Assembly (NCBI GenBank): GCA_947579665.1
Contig: OX388348.1
Location: forward strand, 17,236,001-17,300,000
Length of the DNA: 64,000 nt
Reading direction: 5' to 3'
From: Sympetrum striolatum
Lineage: Eukaryota > Arthropoda > Insecta > Odonata > Libellulidae
A program made the translations under genes and the position numbers. Below are positions 36,861 through 49,770 of this stretch, piece after piece. The notes beneath the pieces were generated by a model, which was given only the letters and a program-made list of their open reading frames with translations, did not search any database and had not been told where the DNA came from. The stretch's first letter is position 1. Each line of letters opens with the position of its first letter.

Positions 36861-38219
36861 AAGCTCCTTTAATATTCACGCATTGATATGCAACGTCAGA
36901 TGTATCTCATCTAAGAAACAAAGGAATTTGATGGCGGTTTAACTCAAGATGTGAAGAATATATTAACTGTGAGATGAGGTGTCCTATATCTAAATGATAT
37001 TCCGTTGGAATTTCTTCAAAGGTAAAGAACACAAATGAGTTCTTGAAATGGCGTTATCAAATTATATTGTGTAGGTACCCAATTGAGACTTTTTTTGTAT
37101 ACTTTTCAAATTTTATTGAGTTTCACTCGTTCTAAAGAAGGACAATCTGATGCATTGACAAAAACGTATTTTTATGTCTTCTTTCACACTTTCATGCATT
37201 CCAAGTTATGTAAGTATTTCCAAAAGAAAAACAGAGCTTTAATTGTGATATAGGTGTCGTTTTTAATGCTCTCGGAAATATTTAGTTAACATTTACTTTC
37301 TTAGATATTCTCTCATAGCATCAAATGATGTTATGTTTGTATGCAAATTTTTGTATATAATAATCTCACTAATTTGTTGCATTTAGTATGTTCCTATACG
37401 TAGGAATCTATTTCGTGTTAAATTTCCATGAAGTTCTAGATGGTACTAATCAGAAGCACTTAGTTATACGTTCATCACCAGTACTATTCTGTAATAATTA
37501 AAGAGATTGGGTGAAAAAAAAATATTAAAGTATAGGGGATGATTTATGGAATTGTTCATTAAATCATGAGGAAGAGAACGTTAGAGTTAACAATATTATG
37601 GAATTCATATTATAAAGTATTCAATTCCAACTATTAAATACTACTACTAATCAATCCAAATTGTATCATAAAGTGATCAATGCACAATTTCTGGTAAACA
37701 TACATATAAGACGAATGTGTGCAATTTAAATTTCTCAATCGAAGGCAAAATTCTGGTTTTGGAAACAAAATATGTAGACAATCACACGTTGATGCTCCAC
37801 AATTCAATAGGTGTAATAAAACTGTGATCTGTCCTTTTATTATTCCATTCCATTACCTCATTAAAAATATTCATTGCAATAATGGATACATCTAGATCCT
37901 TTATACTCAAATGGTCTAGGAACGATAGAGGAATCAACGTTTAAATCTCAATGAATTCCTTCCGAATCTCAGCCGCAACTTTTTTACCCCAATCTCAAGT
38001 TCATTCTTCAGCGTGTGAGGCTACCCATGTTATACCTCAGCAACTACAGCGTACATATATCAATGCATTACCCCCTTTTAGAATACTAAATAAATTCATC
38101 GAAAGGCGTCACTTTTATTCCCTTTATCACTCAAAAGCGCGAACGAAAATGAATTAATTATCCGTCACACCTCGATCCGGCACTCTATTTTAATCAATCC
38201 ACACCTTTAAAAACAAGAC
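36861..38219. other. A+T-rich intergenic DNA
   Basis: Nothing recognised. The frame at 37951-38157 (+) has no motif. Confidence 0.5.
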
Positions 38220-38660
38220 CTGCTAAATAATTCCCTATCGAACGACCCCGTGGCCGCTGAAGAAGGCGTTCGCTTCCTATTTTCTCTTCATTTCACCCGA
38301 CTTCCCCTCGCGTCTATAGCCATTTCATTAGCAAAACTCCGTCCCGAGCGAAAAAAGGGAACTTTTGTAATTTTTGTTTTCTCCTCCGTCGTAATCGAAA
38401 AGGAATGTTTCACATAGCGCCGGCGGGAAAAGGGGACGTTGAAAAAGCGACTTCGGCCTACATCAAAACTTTTGCGTCTTCCGAAAAAATGTACACGGCG
38501 CGGCGGAGGCTCTTTATTTTAAGGGAGGGAATTTTCATACCGGGCGGAGGGGCGACGTTCGGAATTGATGAAGGTTACAAGTTGAGGAGACGGAAGAATT
38601 GCGGGGAAAATAAGACGTTGTTAGGAACTTTATTGTGCGAACAGGATCCATAAGGAATGA
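38220..38660. other. G+C-rich island 9
   Basis: C-rich then G-rich on the plus strand. The 82-codon frame at 38405-38653 (+) is K/R/G-rich, unrecognised, and has no splice context. A noncoding origin is more likely. Confidence 0.4.
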
Positions 38661-39203
38661 AGGTTGCTCTGAAATTTCACCCAAAGACGTTTCATCAAAA
38701 GCGTTTCACTTTGGGGACCTTTCACCCAAGTACATTTTATCCTGGAATTCACCCATAGAAGTTTGACCAACAGCATTTCATATTAGGAACATTTCACCCG
38801 ACGGGGTCTTAGAATTATTTTCCATGGAAATTTCGCCCAAAAACTTTCTTAATCCAATTTATTCTAAACAGCGAATTATGTCATCCAGGCAATTTCACTG
38901 ATTGATAATTTTCAGTTGGAGACACTATGTCCAAGACTTTTTACTACAGATTTTTTTTCATTTAAGTATTGTATGATCAAAGAGATTTGTCAGCTATGAG
39001 AGAAATACCAATAGCTGTTTTGAAAACCAGTTAATCTCTAACTGGAGAGTTCCATAAAATGTAAGATCAAAAATAATATGAATTGCAACTCTCCTGAGAC
39101 TAACGTTGATTGTCAAATAGACGAAACATTGAAATAAGGAAAAGCAGGAACTATATTTCACTTTAAAAATTCACAGATTCAGGCGATACATTGTGGAAAT
39201 CCA

Positions 39204-39299
39204 TTATGAGAAATGAAGGAAGGAGAAAAGGTACTTTTTCCACGGGGTTTGTGAACCCTGCGGAAAGTTCCTCTTCCCCTTCCTTATATTTCACTTCGT
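39204..39299. repeat. miRNA-like long hairpin
   Basis: About 45-bp imperfect arms around a 4-base loop near 39251. Left-arm blocks AAATGAAGGAAGGAG, TACTTTTTCCACGGGGTT pair with right-arm AACCCTGCGGAAAGTTCC and CTTCCCCTTCCTTATATTTC. Size, small loop and scattered mismatches resemble an animal pre-miRNA or a hairpin MITE. I do not recognise a known miRNA seed. Confidence 0.5.
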
Positions 39300-39485
39300 C
39301 GCAAGCTTTGATCTACTAAGATAAAATTCATCAATTCAGTTCCATCATAGGTACCTTTTTATCAACTGCGTCGCGTAAATTCTACTCGGTTAACAAAATA
39401 ACTACTCGTAAGGAGGAATGCCTGGTTTCAAGTCTCAGTCATGAAGCTTTTACCGCTTCTGGTTCTCCTTGAGTTACTGAACCTC

Positions 39486-39507
39486 ACAGCTTTGTATACA
39501 AAGCTGT
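39486..39507. repeat. Perfect 22-bp palindrome
   Basis: ACAGCTTTGTATACAAAGCTGT minus its outermost pair is a perfect dyad centred on GTATAC; the 22-bp dyad spans exactly these positions. It could be a dimeric protein binding site or part of the surrounding mobile element. Confidence 0.6.
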
Positions 39508-39754
39508 TTTTTCCTCATTCAAAGAAAGAAATAAAATTAGAAACAAGAGATAATCGTTGAGTAAATTGTAACAATTGATTATTGTTACTGTACAATTGTA
39601 TTCATATTAAATTAAATAACTAAGTGTGGAAAACTGAAACAAAAATACTGGGTTGCAATTTCTCTGGAGTACTTGATTTTTTGTTATTGGGTGAAACATC
39701 TTGGGTTGAAGCGTCTTTTAGGTAAGTACACTTAGGATGAAACGCCTTGGTACC

Positions 39755-39985
39755 GAAATGAAAGAATGGGGAGCACCTCGAAAGAGGTAATTAATGAAAG
39801 GAGAGGAAGGTAAAGGGGGGGGGGGATACTCAGTGGCGAGGAAAGAGGAAAGGTAAGGCAAAGAATGAATCGAGAGCGAAAAGAGGAAAATTTGAGTGAG
39901 GTGACTCGAGAAGAAAATGGATAGAGACAAGGGCGGGACGAAGAAGGATGGGTCGGGAAATATGTAGGAAGTTTGAGGGAGAGGG
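39755..39985 (+). repeat. Polypurine tract with 11-bp G run
   Basis: A purine-dominated plus strand for about 230 bp, with an uninterrupted run of 11 G at 39815-39825. All three minus-strand frames are open here (39718-40002, 39732-39998, 39830-40066), which reflects pyrimidine-rich codons, not genes. Such tracts can form triplex or slipped structures. Confidence 0.6.
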
Positions 39986-41929
39986 ACGTGACAAACAAGC
40001 AAATTGACGACTTTTATTAAGGTTTGAATTAATATTACACCCCGTCCCGCTTTCCCTTAAACGCATCGCATCTGTCTAAAGTCGTAAATGTGTTCTGGAG
40101 CAGTTTGGAGCGGACGTAAGCAAGTTTCCGAGCTCGATAATTACGGCCATAAATAAATAGAGGATGATTAAAATCTATCCGAGAGGCAAGCTGGGAGGAT
40201 TTTTGATATATGAGCAAAATTAATGGGATATGACTCTTATTTATAGAGAGACAGTTTTTTATACGGCCGCAACAGTTTTTGTGAGCGCAACAATTTATGA
40301 AGATGAACTAAACGTTTTTAATAAAGCTACATTTAAGTTAAGGTTTACAGCTTCAAGAATGAAATTCTTCAGGATAGGAAATTTATGAATTTGAATCTTA
40401 ATGGAAAGAGATGGTGTTGATAAAATTATTGATCGTATGATCACTTGGCAAATCATTTCGAAACTTACGTGAACTTTTGAACTTTAATTTATTCCAAATT
40501 CTTCAGTTTTTGAATTCAAGAGTTGTTGTTCTCGGAATCTTCACTACTAATTTGATTTTTCAGAATCTTCAACAGAGTTGGCAGTAACCTTGTGGTATTC
40601 CATGGCAGGATAGATAAATCGGGAATCAATTTTCGTCGAAACTAGTCGTGCGGATAATTTGTATATACTGTTAGATTTATACCAAGTCAAGATTAAAATC
40701 AGATCTAGTTTCATTGAATAAATCAAGAATAAAATGTAATAAAAATTTTCGTGTTATGCTATCCTTCTTAGTCTCATCCTTGGAAAATCGATCTATGTTT
40801 TATTTTTCTTATTAATATTCAGTTACACGCAGCATCTAAGGAAGGACTCAGATTTCCTGCTTTTTATTTTTAGTAATTGTTGTGAATATTTAATAATCCG
40901 GGATGTTGAATATATAGGTGTCGAATAAGCTGGGGAAAATTGATTAAATGGAATTTCGAATCGAATCTGACTCGTACTTAATTAAAGGTAATGAAAGTGT
41001 CGTGGAAAAGTGAGAACATAAAAAATTCATTCCACAGGTACAGATGACTTATTTTCTTCTTTACCAGAGAAATTGAGGCCGAAGTGCTCAAAAACACGAC
41101 TTAATTAATCCGCAGAAGTTTTAATTTAGACTACCAGAAAATTGAAACGCGTGAGAAACGGCAGTGAAAGATTGACTTGAAAAGTTGATTATAAATTTAG
41201 TACTGAGTATGCCGAAATTTTTACGTCTTGCTGTTTTTGTAGAAAAGGAATGTTATGTGGTACACAGGAGGTCAATAGAAATACTTCTATACCATTATGG
41301 GAAACAAATTAATTCATTTGGACATGCGTTTTACCATCACTTAATAGACATATTATATATTGGTAGTAATAAAACTTAACATGCATGGCATAAGTGTTGT
41401 ACCATTGGGTGATTTTTGGGACTTAATATTCCTTAACTGATAGTATTGGAAACATCACGCTATCATTTAAAAACGATTAGTAATGTATTGATAGCAAAAT
41501 GAAAGATTAACAAACAGTACTCTTTGTACGAACTAATGCTTTAAAATTTTAATGACCGTTGTCAACGAAATATCGCTAAATAAGCGTAAAAGTCTAATAG
41601 TTGTTATATAATATAAATATGTATGCTGCACATACTAACATGAGCTTATTTCGAGCATAAATTAGCTTTAATTTCTTCGCAATCTGATAGGACGATTCTC
41701 ATCCTCTGAAACTGATCTTAACTTTGTGTAAAAAATAATATTTCATATTCCTTCACCTCACTAGATAGATTTTCATAAGGCTTCACCCGCTTCTGCGAAT
41801 CAATATAAAAACTACAAATTTGCAGTATAAATATATAGCTGAAAGATCCGCATTAATATCTTGGCACCACACAGTTTGAGACATAGTGATCCAGACGGGC
41901 CTCAAAAGACCAGCTAATCACGTCACCTA
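39986..41929. other. A+T-rich intergenic DNA
   Basis: No gene or repeat recognised. Short frames at 40035-40217 (-) and 41185-41379 (+) have no motif. Confidence 0.5.
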
Positions 41930-42589
41930 AAAATAGATGCGAAGGATCCGATAAAAAGCGCAGGAGAGGCGACGAAGCGATAAAGTATGCGAAAAGAAGG
42001 AATCGGAAGGGAAAGAGCCATCGCCCGGGAAAGAGACGAGGAGCGAAGGGACGGATCATTGGCAAAGGCGCACCCAAGTAATGAAATTCCGCCTTAAGTC
42101 CCTCCCCGTGTGTTCGCCACCTCGCATAACTTGAATACGTATATGAACTCCCTCCCCCGCCGTGACCCCATTACTCAAGAAATAACGACCCCCTTCCTCC
42201 CACTCCTGAATATGGAGGGCTTGGAGATAAAGAGGGAAAATAAAGACGAATAAAAAGAGCTGCTGTGTCTGGCACGAAGGGTGGATGCTTTTAAATGGGA
42301 GAGAGTGGGTTACAGGAGATGTGGTGGCATCCGTTTCGACTCGTGGATTAAGCCACAGCCACTCGTGGTTATGCTTCCGTCGTTACGGGCGATGGGAATG
42401 CAGCCGTGGGCGAGAAAATTTAAAGGATATCGCTTTTGTGGGCCTTGTTTATTAACTGGTTCTTCTGGGGCACGGAGGAAAGCTTTGATTTGTTCGGACT
42501 ATGCAGCTACGATGTGGATGAGGTGCTATCGAGCACGGTGCAGGATCTTCCTTTCCGTATCTCGCAGACGTAAATGGGAGCTCGACTCA
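41930..42589. other. G+C-rich island 10
   Basis: Purine-rich at 41930-42060, then mixed. A frame of 149 codons (42281-42730 +) starts here and runs in the wrong frame into the LINE that follows. Its first roughly 100 codons match nothing I know. Confidence 0.4.
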
Positions 42590-43240
42590 AATAATGGTGA
42601 AACATATTCGGTATTTTTTCTGGGTCAAAATTGGAACAGGTGGATACATTTTCTTACGTGGGAAATACTCATTCGTGGAATGGAAGATGTAAAGATTAGA
42701 TTCGAAAAAGAATGTTCTTGGCCAAGGTAGTCTTTACGAAGCAAAGGGAATTGATGACCAAACGTCTTGACAAAGGAATAAGGAAAGGAATGGTGAAACC
42801 CTTGGTTTTAAGTGTGCTTCTATATGGGTGTGAAACCTGGACTTTAAGAAAGGAGGAAGTGAAACGTTTGAAGGCTTTCAAATGCGGGTATGGCGTAGAA
42901 TGAAAAAAGTAAGTTGGCTTGAGAGGAAAACAAACACGGAGAAGTTGGGGATGGTTGGGGAGGAGAGGGTTTTAACTGAAGTGATTAAGCATCAATAGAG
43001 AAATAGGAAATATGTGTGCCAAATATTGAGAGGAAAGGGATTGGTGAAGACTGATACTGAGTGCAGAATTCAGAGGAAAGAACAGACGGAAGACAAGGAC
43101 AAAAGATGCTGGGTGATATAAGGGGTGGGGATAACTATATAAGATAAATAAGGAAATGAAGGAGATGGTGCTGAATAGGAATTTTGAGTGCACTTGAACC
43201 TACCGAAAAGTAGAACGCTCATATATGTAAGGTGGTGGTA
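42590..43240 (+). pseudogene. LINE reverse-transcriptase C-terminal end, decayed
   Basis: The C-terminal part of an endonuclease/RT non-LTR element. Landmarks in order: VDTFSYVGNTHSWNGRC (usual family form has YLGN and DGRC); one stop; FTKQRELMTKRLDKGIRKG; SVLLYGCETWTLRKEEVKRL, the diagnostic LLYGxETWT stretch; then, after a frameshift at about 42890, KVSWLERKTN and GEERVLTEVIKH with further stops. The frame at 42712-42903 is the best preserved piece. The 3' end, TGAACCTACCGAAAAGTAG and following CTCAT, is shared with the minus-strand copy at 2.6 kb. Inactive. Confidence 0.85.
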
Positions 43241-46200
43241 CTCGGGGATGACGTATCCCTCGTGGGTATCAATTGAAAAAACAACATAAAAAATAGGGAG
43301 TTTACTTACGTTCGTGAATGCTTATTATACATGTGCATACTGTTTCTTATAGAGAACGTATCTAGTTTCTGATAGCAAAATTTCCACTATTCGTTTCTTG
43401 TCTTGTGAAAGCCTTATTTAATATTCAGATAGTGGTGGAAATATTCCGTGAGGATAAACAAGGAACAGGGCTTGGGAGTCCTATTTCTTATAGATGAAGG
43501 CTTATGAATCCTTTATTCAATTACCCATTAAAATAACTCGTTACGGATTTCAATGTATATTTTTAAACTCCACTGGTTTCGTTGTAATAGATGGTGGTTA
43601 ACCTTTACCAAAACCAGTATTGTTTGCAAATATTTAAATCGATATTCGAAGGCGTTGCTACGTAGTAATATACTGTGGAATGAAGAAATACTCCATAGTT
43701 TTCCACAGGAACTTCAATTCGGTTCTGATTTTGTAAGCGTGTTTATATATTTAGGTTAGCATCTCAGGCTTCATACTAAAGATTTAAGTACGCTTACGAA
43801 ACTGGGAACGAATTAAGGTCCCTGTGCAAAATAGCGAAGTATTTTTCAATTCATCTAGGAATTGTAATAGATGTCGTTGAATAAAAATTGTAGAATGCTC
43901 ATGAGCTACCTACCAATTGGCAGTACGCTTCTGTATGTAATTCGTTCTGTTTGAGAAATGTACGTGGAATTGCGTAAAGTGTTACTTTTTTCCTAATTTT
44001 CATTGCCATGGATTTCCACTCATTAATGCGTCCCACAATCTATTTAATTGCCCATTGTTATGCTTTCATCACAGAATACCATGGGAGGGGACCACCTCCC
44101 TATCCTTTATCACTGCAAGCAAAATAATCTCAAGCTTCAAATGACTACTAAATAACCAAATAGGTATTACAAAAGAGAATGTGTATAAGATAAGAGTTGG
44201 CCAACGTACGCACCTGGTTAAAACTTGAGTAATTAAATCACTGAAAATCCTGTAGAAAAAGTACTATCTTGTTCCCTTCATTCGACTTAAGTTATGAATC
44301 CCTGTATCCAGAAATATGTAATGCTTTCTCCGGAAGTAAATACTACGTTATACGGAAGATAAAATAATGGTAGCTTACTCTCAGTATTATTCGTATCAGA
44401 AAATTATTCAGTGATTGTGACAGACTAAAGTAATATCAACCAACTGCTAGACTACATGTATTTTTATGATAGTCGTAGAGAATTCATGAATATACAATAA
44501 AAAATACAATATACAATAAAAATAAATAACCATTCAGGTTCCCCTGAGCCATATTTGGTTTATACGGAGGTACTGAGAAATGTAAGCAATTACAAGAATA
44601 GGAGCATTACAAAAGTTATGATGAAATTGCTGTGTAGATAAAAATACCTAAGATAATTTTAGTACAAAACCTACTTCGTCACATAATTCAAACATAAAAC
44701 AGTATTGATATAATTTAAAACCAAAAGCTTGAAAGTTTAAGTCTTATTCGATGAATGTATTTTAAATAATGGCTCTAGTTTTTACCTCCAGGAGTCTCAA
44801 AACTGAATTTCATTTCAGTACCATTCACTAGTAAGGTTAAGATAATGCATTTTTGTAGTAGAAAGAAAATTTTAGCTACGCCTGAAATTACTTCACAATA
44901 TTTACAAGGTATATTTGAATATTGTTTGTTCAACATTTAAAAGCTTTCAGCTAGATTGTGCCTGGCGTGTTGTCCATCTATCATCACAATTTACACTCAC
45001 ATCTCATCGAGGGTGCAAAAAAGATGAATTGGAACAGCGTGGCATTTAAAAAAAAATACATAGCAGCTTCCTAACTTTGTTCGGCCGAGCTACTTTTTTC
45101 GCACAGAATAGCTCCCATTGTTTGGATTCCCGCGTCTTATTTAGCAGAAGTTAAACTCTCATGAATAATTAGCCGTACCTTCTCGCCTAGGGGATTTGTG
45201 GAGTTTAATATGGGTCCCTTTTGTGAGCCTGGGGTAAATAGCACAATGCTATTCATGTATGCGTCAGAGCTGAATACTATTTTCTCTAACTGCATGCAAA
45301 TATATTCAAATTGGTTTCTTTCCGAAGTGGTTATGTTTCATGAATATAATTCATATTAAGTCATCCATTGTAGTCAAATTAAAAATGAGAAAGTTTCTCG
45401 TGAAACCGATTTAGTTAATTGAAAATCAGGAAAAGATTTAAATTTCGTTGATGAAATTAACTTTATTTTTTCTGAATGTATTACTGCTATTATAATGTAA
45501 ACAAAATTTCTTACATGGTAAAGGATTTGAACTTAAATTGAACACACAAAAGACTTCTTTCATTGGGCGTGATTGAGACTTCGAGAAAATGCCTCCTTTT
45601 CCTTCTTACCCTTCGTTGATAAATCTCTAGAGCAGGAAAGATAATTAAAATAATATAGAATAATTTATATAAAATCTATTAGTTCAAATGTTGCGGAAAA
45701 ATTGAATTGAATTTCGTTTATGAGAAAAAATAATAGTGTAAATTTGGTGATTTGTATGAAATAGGATAAGAATAAGAGCAGTACAAAAGGGAAAGTTCAA
45801 AGAAGAAATGTTTATACGAATACAACCCAGCAATTCGTCTTACAGAAATCAGTTAAAGATGCCAAGGAGAACCTAAGCAAGGTTAACTGGGATAATGTGT
45901 GCAATACCCTATAGGTAAAATGATTAACTAATAAACATGTAAAATGAAAATAATGAAGAGATTTTGATGAGTCGATAATATTCATCCAAATGAATACAAA
46001 AATATCGATTGGAAACTAATTGCAATAATAGCTTTCAATGTAAGAAAAAATATTTGATATGAACATTTGATCTGCAAGGTGATTTAATAAACATATATTT
46101 ATTTCCACTGCAATGTTTCCCTGTAGTCATACCTTTACGAGTGAAATAGTAATAACTAAACTAATTTATCGATAAGATAACGAATGGTAGTACTATAAGG

Positions 46201-48964
46201 TAAATATCTACTCCGTTAATACATCTCTACTAGTTTTCTTCGGCATAAAATTATCGTCTTAATGGTGTATTGGTTTGGAGTTTAAAGACGTATTACAGCC
46301 GAGAGGTTTGGGAATAAATTATGTGATTTCCTTAGATGCCTTTTTTCTATCCGAACTTGATTTGGAAAAGATGTTAAATACTCTTAAAGGACGTATGTTG
46401 AAAACGCTTCAGTTCAGAACAGTTTACTCCTCATCGGTCTCCTTTCAGTTGCCATTAAATACTCAGTCAGCAAACTGCCAACTTTAATTTTGCTCTAAGA
46501 ACTTTCTTACCTCCCCGATCTTGCCTCATACTTAGTTACAAGTTAAGAGTGGTTCATAGAGAAGAAAATGCCTTTAAGTCCAAACTTAAACTGATTTTAT
46601 CAATACGTCGGTACGACTGCCAACTTTGCTCCTCGTCCTTGATCCACCAAACGTAAATATTGAAGCTAAAGCGGGGAGTAGAAGGTGAACTACTTTCCGT
46701 AATGTCTCCATTCGGGACTTGGTTAATTCAGTATCGGGAAGTTTGCAATGGGATCCGTCGCTTGCCCCAATTTTCTCCTCGATTCGCAGACAAAGAGCCA
46801 GAGCTTGCTCTCCGTAACTCCGCCAAGCGGTTTTTAATCAAGTTTTATATTTGCGTTTCGATTCGAGTGGATTCGAGTTATTTAGTCGGTTCTCTTGTAT
46901 TCGGAAAGGAGATAATTAAAGTTTCGAGCGCGTTACACGCGAAATTAGGACCTAAATTTCATGGTAATGGTAAAAATACATAGGTAAATTCAAAATTTCC
47001 TTGATTGTGTGGCGAATTCCTTTAGAAAAATAAATGCTACGCTAATATCAAGATAGTGCAATATTTTATTATTTGTGAATGGTGCTGATTTTTTAAGATT
47101 TTGCCATTAAACGTTCATGGGAAAATCTTGGTGCAACTTTATCTTTTTGAAAGAGAAATATAATCTCACGGTATATGAAGTTCACAAATTAAATAGATAA
47201 CTTATTCCCGAATAAGATTTGTCATAACTTATTTCCGAGTAACTCGGTTGTTATAGTTATCTAGCACCGTTGTTCTATTCTTAAAATAAGTATGTAGTTC
47301 AGATTATTAAGTACAAGAGCTGATTTTTATTTTCTTCATAGCCATGAAATCACGGACCGTTTATAAATTTGGTTAGTGAATACAATCAACATTGGCTTAC
47401 AAAGAGCAATATTTTACCTCATGGTTTTATTATTAGTGATAATAATATATTATGATTATTTCTAATATTCTTATACCAACGAATATATCATATTTGGAGA
47501 AATGTAATAGGTGTAGAAAACCTTTGCTGAATGTTTGACTATTCGTTTTAGTTCTAATGCTCAGTATTAATTAGGTAGAGAGAATTATACAGTGGCATGA
47601 CAGACCGAGAATTCTCACGCTATCCTCACTCTATGAACGCAAACCCCTAAAGGCATCTTGTATTCGCTAGAACAGCACGACTTTCTCATTAGCGGAGATG
47701 ACGTATTACCTTAACCAAGATCTCAATCTCGTGAGATCTCCTGAATGTCATCGTAGAGTCATGTTAGATATAGATTAAATAAAATATCTGGAATCCCTTC
47801 CGAACTATGATAAACTCATATTGCGGTTTATTTGGTGATGGAACCATGGTTTAATACACTAACTGTAACATTAATTTCTCTCTATTTATCATATACGGGA
47901 CAAATTAATGGCCCCACGAATTTTAGTAACATAAAATACCTTACTTAAATTTTATAGAAATAAATGTGTCATCGATAATAAAACATATACGAGTATTGCA
48001 TTATTAAATCTTAGACTACTTCTACAAAGTAATGTTTTCCATTATTGGCCCTTGCTGCTTGTGGGAGCTACTCAAATAACTTCCTCTGACACAGAGAAGA
48101 TTGAAAATTCCACATTACTGCACCATACCATTCTATCTCACCGTTGAAGGCTTTGATCTATTTTCCATCACGATGATGAAAGTTGCAACTCTACACGTCA
48201 CTGCGTGTGTGGAAGTAAAAGACACATGCCCCAACGAAAGCTTTAATCTTTTGCCCTTCATGTTTTTGTGGTTCTGGAATCTAATAATTCAGCCTTGACT
48301 TTGCGGTGTGTCCCCGCCATCGAGAGTAAAAAAGGCAAGCCTCTGTATATACCATCAATTAAATTTCTTTAGGTATTAGGTTGGACGTAAGTGGATTACG
48401 TTTTATTGCGTAAGACCCGATGTCCATTGAATACATTCAGGAATTTCCTTTTTTGTAAATTTTCTTCTTCAATATTGGCAGCAAAATACTTGTCAAATAT
48501 GCCATAACAGAGAGCAAAGAGAGACTCGTTGGTTTCTTTGGAAATATAAATTTATTTAAGAACGTCGATTTGAAGTAGGGGAAAAAATTGGATCACGTTT
48601 GTCAATGAATAAGAGATTTTTTAAAGTACTTTTCCTTCAATGCGTGCTGTAATAATAAAAATGATCTCAGGAATAATTTATTTACACTATCCACATAAAT
48701 AAAACAAAATGAGACCATGATTTACATGAAAATCATCATTATCAGCGTTGGAATGGTACAAGAATTCATAATTCATGTGGCCAGCACATGACTTTCTGCA
48801 TATATAAGATGTAAATATTTATCTACGACAGTATTTACGAACTCTATATTCAATCTTAACTTGGAAGATAACTGATTAATTTATATCATCTAATCTTTTA
48901 CGTCGAAGCTTTGCTCGCGTTTTGTTACAATTCTGTTATTACAATGATTAAATTATTCTTCCGA
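43241..48964. other. A+T-rich intergenic DNA
   Basis: Almost 6 kb with no firm element. A SINE-like stretch at 45075-45135 is too diverged to call. An ACAATA-type simple repeat lies at 44495-44530. A mildly G+C-richer zone at 46270-46980 carries motif-free frames (46275-46487, 46660-46983 +). Confidence 0.5.
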
Positions 48965-49075
48965 GGTGGAGCAGGTACGTAGAAAGTCTGATGGAGCCGG
49001 GCTTCGAACCCGGATCTCCCAAATACCATCTAGTTGTTCCCAAGATGCACATATCACCTTACACCGTTTCTTATA
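48965..49075 (-). mobile_element. tRNA-derived SINE relic, family B
   Basis: On the minus strand GATCCGGGTTCGAAGCCCGG forms a perfect tRNA T-arm (CCGGG-TTCGAAG-CCCGG, B box at 49000-49010), then CTCCATCAGACTTT, which matches the start of the body of the 2.35 kb SINE (CCCCATCTGACTTT). The 5' part has no good A box and the acceptor ends do not pair, so this is a SINE relic and not a functional tRNA gene. Confidence 0.65.
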
Positions 49076-49139
49076 TAATTTTAACCACTCTTGCGTTATT
49101 ATGAAATTCCACAAAGCTTAGGCCGAAAGCATCCTGTGT

Positions 49140-49770
49140 GAATATGAGCCATGTCTGGAGTCAAGATTTGTTATGGTTAGAAACTCGTCACGTCCACTCT
49201 TCTTTTGCAGCTCTGCTCAGTTTAGCATTCACAAGTTATACTCAAAGCATTTCTAGACTTCCAATCCACGCATCTCCCGATCGAATGGGGCCTCCCCCTC
49301 AAGCCCTATTTGTCTCTTTGCCTCACCCCCCCCGCAACCTGGAATCGAGATGGATGGCTGGGCTTTGACGTCTTCTTATTATTCCCACTCCGCTTTTTCA
49401 TTTCGGATGGATGTTTGCAAGGCGGATATTCGTGGGGACTCAGGGTGTTTGTCGTCCGGACGTGGGGGGAATCCCTCATCGGGCACCCGCGCATTCATCT
49501 CGCCGTTCTTAGCTCCGCTTTTGGGAGCTTATCACGGACGAGATGGGGACGGGGCTGCGATTGTAACTCCGATGTTATTTCATAGAAGTGGTGCGTATGG
49601 CGATGGGGGTTGCCTATGTTCCAGGCGGTCTGGAATCGTTCTGATGTGTTCTGCGTAGGCGAACGGAGCCTTGGGAGCCGTAGCGAGATGGCTTTTATGG
49701 CTCGACGTACCTGCTATGCTAATTCGATCTTGTTGGGGATGAGGGATGACTTTGGGATGGCCTTTACGAT
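49140..49770. other. G+C-rich island 11
   Basis: One of the strongest islands: C-rich at 49260-49350, G-rich at 49360-49700. Overlapping frames of 76-102 codons on the plus strand and one on the minus strand show no domain. Confidence 0.45.

Larger units (their letters stand above)
38661..39775. mobile_element. Non-autonomous element with repeat-built inverted ends
   Basis: The left end (38667-38830) is a run of about six degenerate units of 15-18 bp around TTTCACCCAAAGACG / GTTTCATC. The right end (39685-39760) carries the same units in reverse complement (GGGTGAAACATCTTGGG, GGATGAAACGCCTTGG). The interior, about 0.85 kb, is A+T-rich and non-coding apart from a strong hairpin and a palindrome. 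Arrays of short repeats as inverted ends suggest a non-autonomous DNA transposon, but the family is unknown and boundaries are approximate. Confidence 0.5.

Noticed and set aside
39718..40066. Three overlapping minus-strand frames of 78-94 codons
   Set aside because: They arise from a pyrimidine-rich strand with few stops; serine/proline/leucine low complexity and open in all three frames.
45075..45135. Fifth copy of SINE family A (minus strand)
   Set aside because: TTTCGCAC and AGCTCCCA are shared in order, but the B box is lost and the divergence is too high to be sure.
49000..49030. Functional tRNA gene with a perfect T-arm
   Set aside because: The acceptor, D and anticodon arms cannot be completed, and the sequence continues into a SINE body shared with 2.35 kb.
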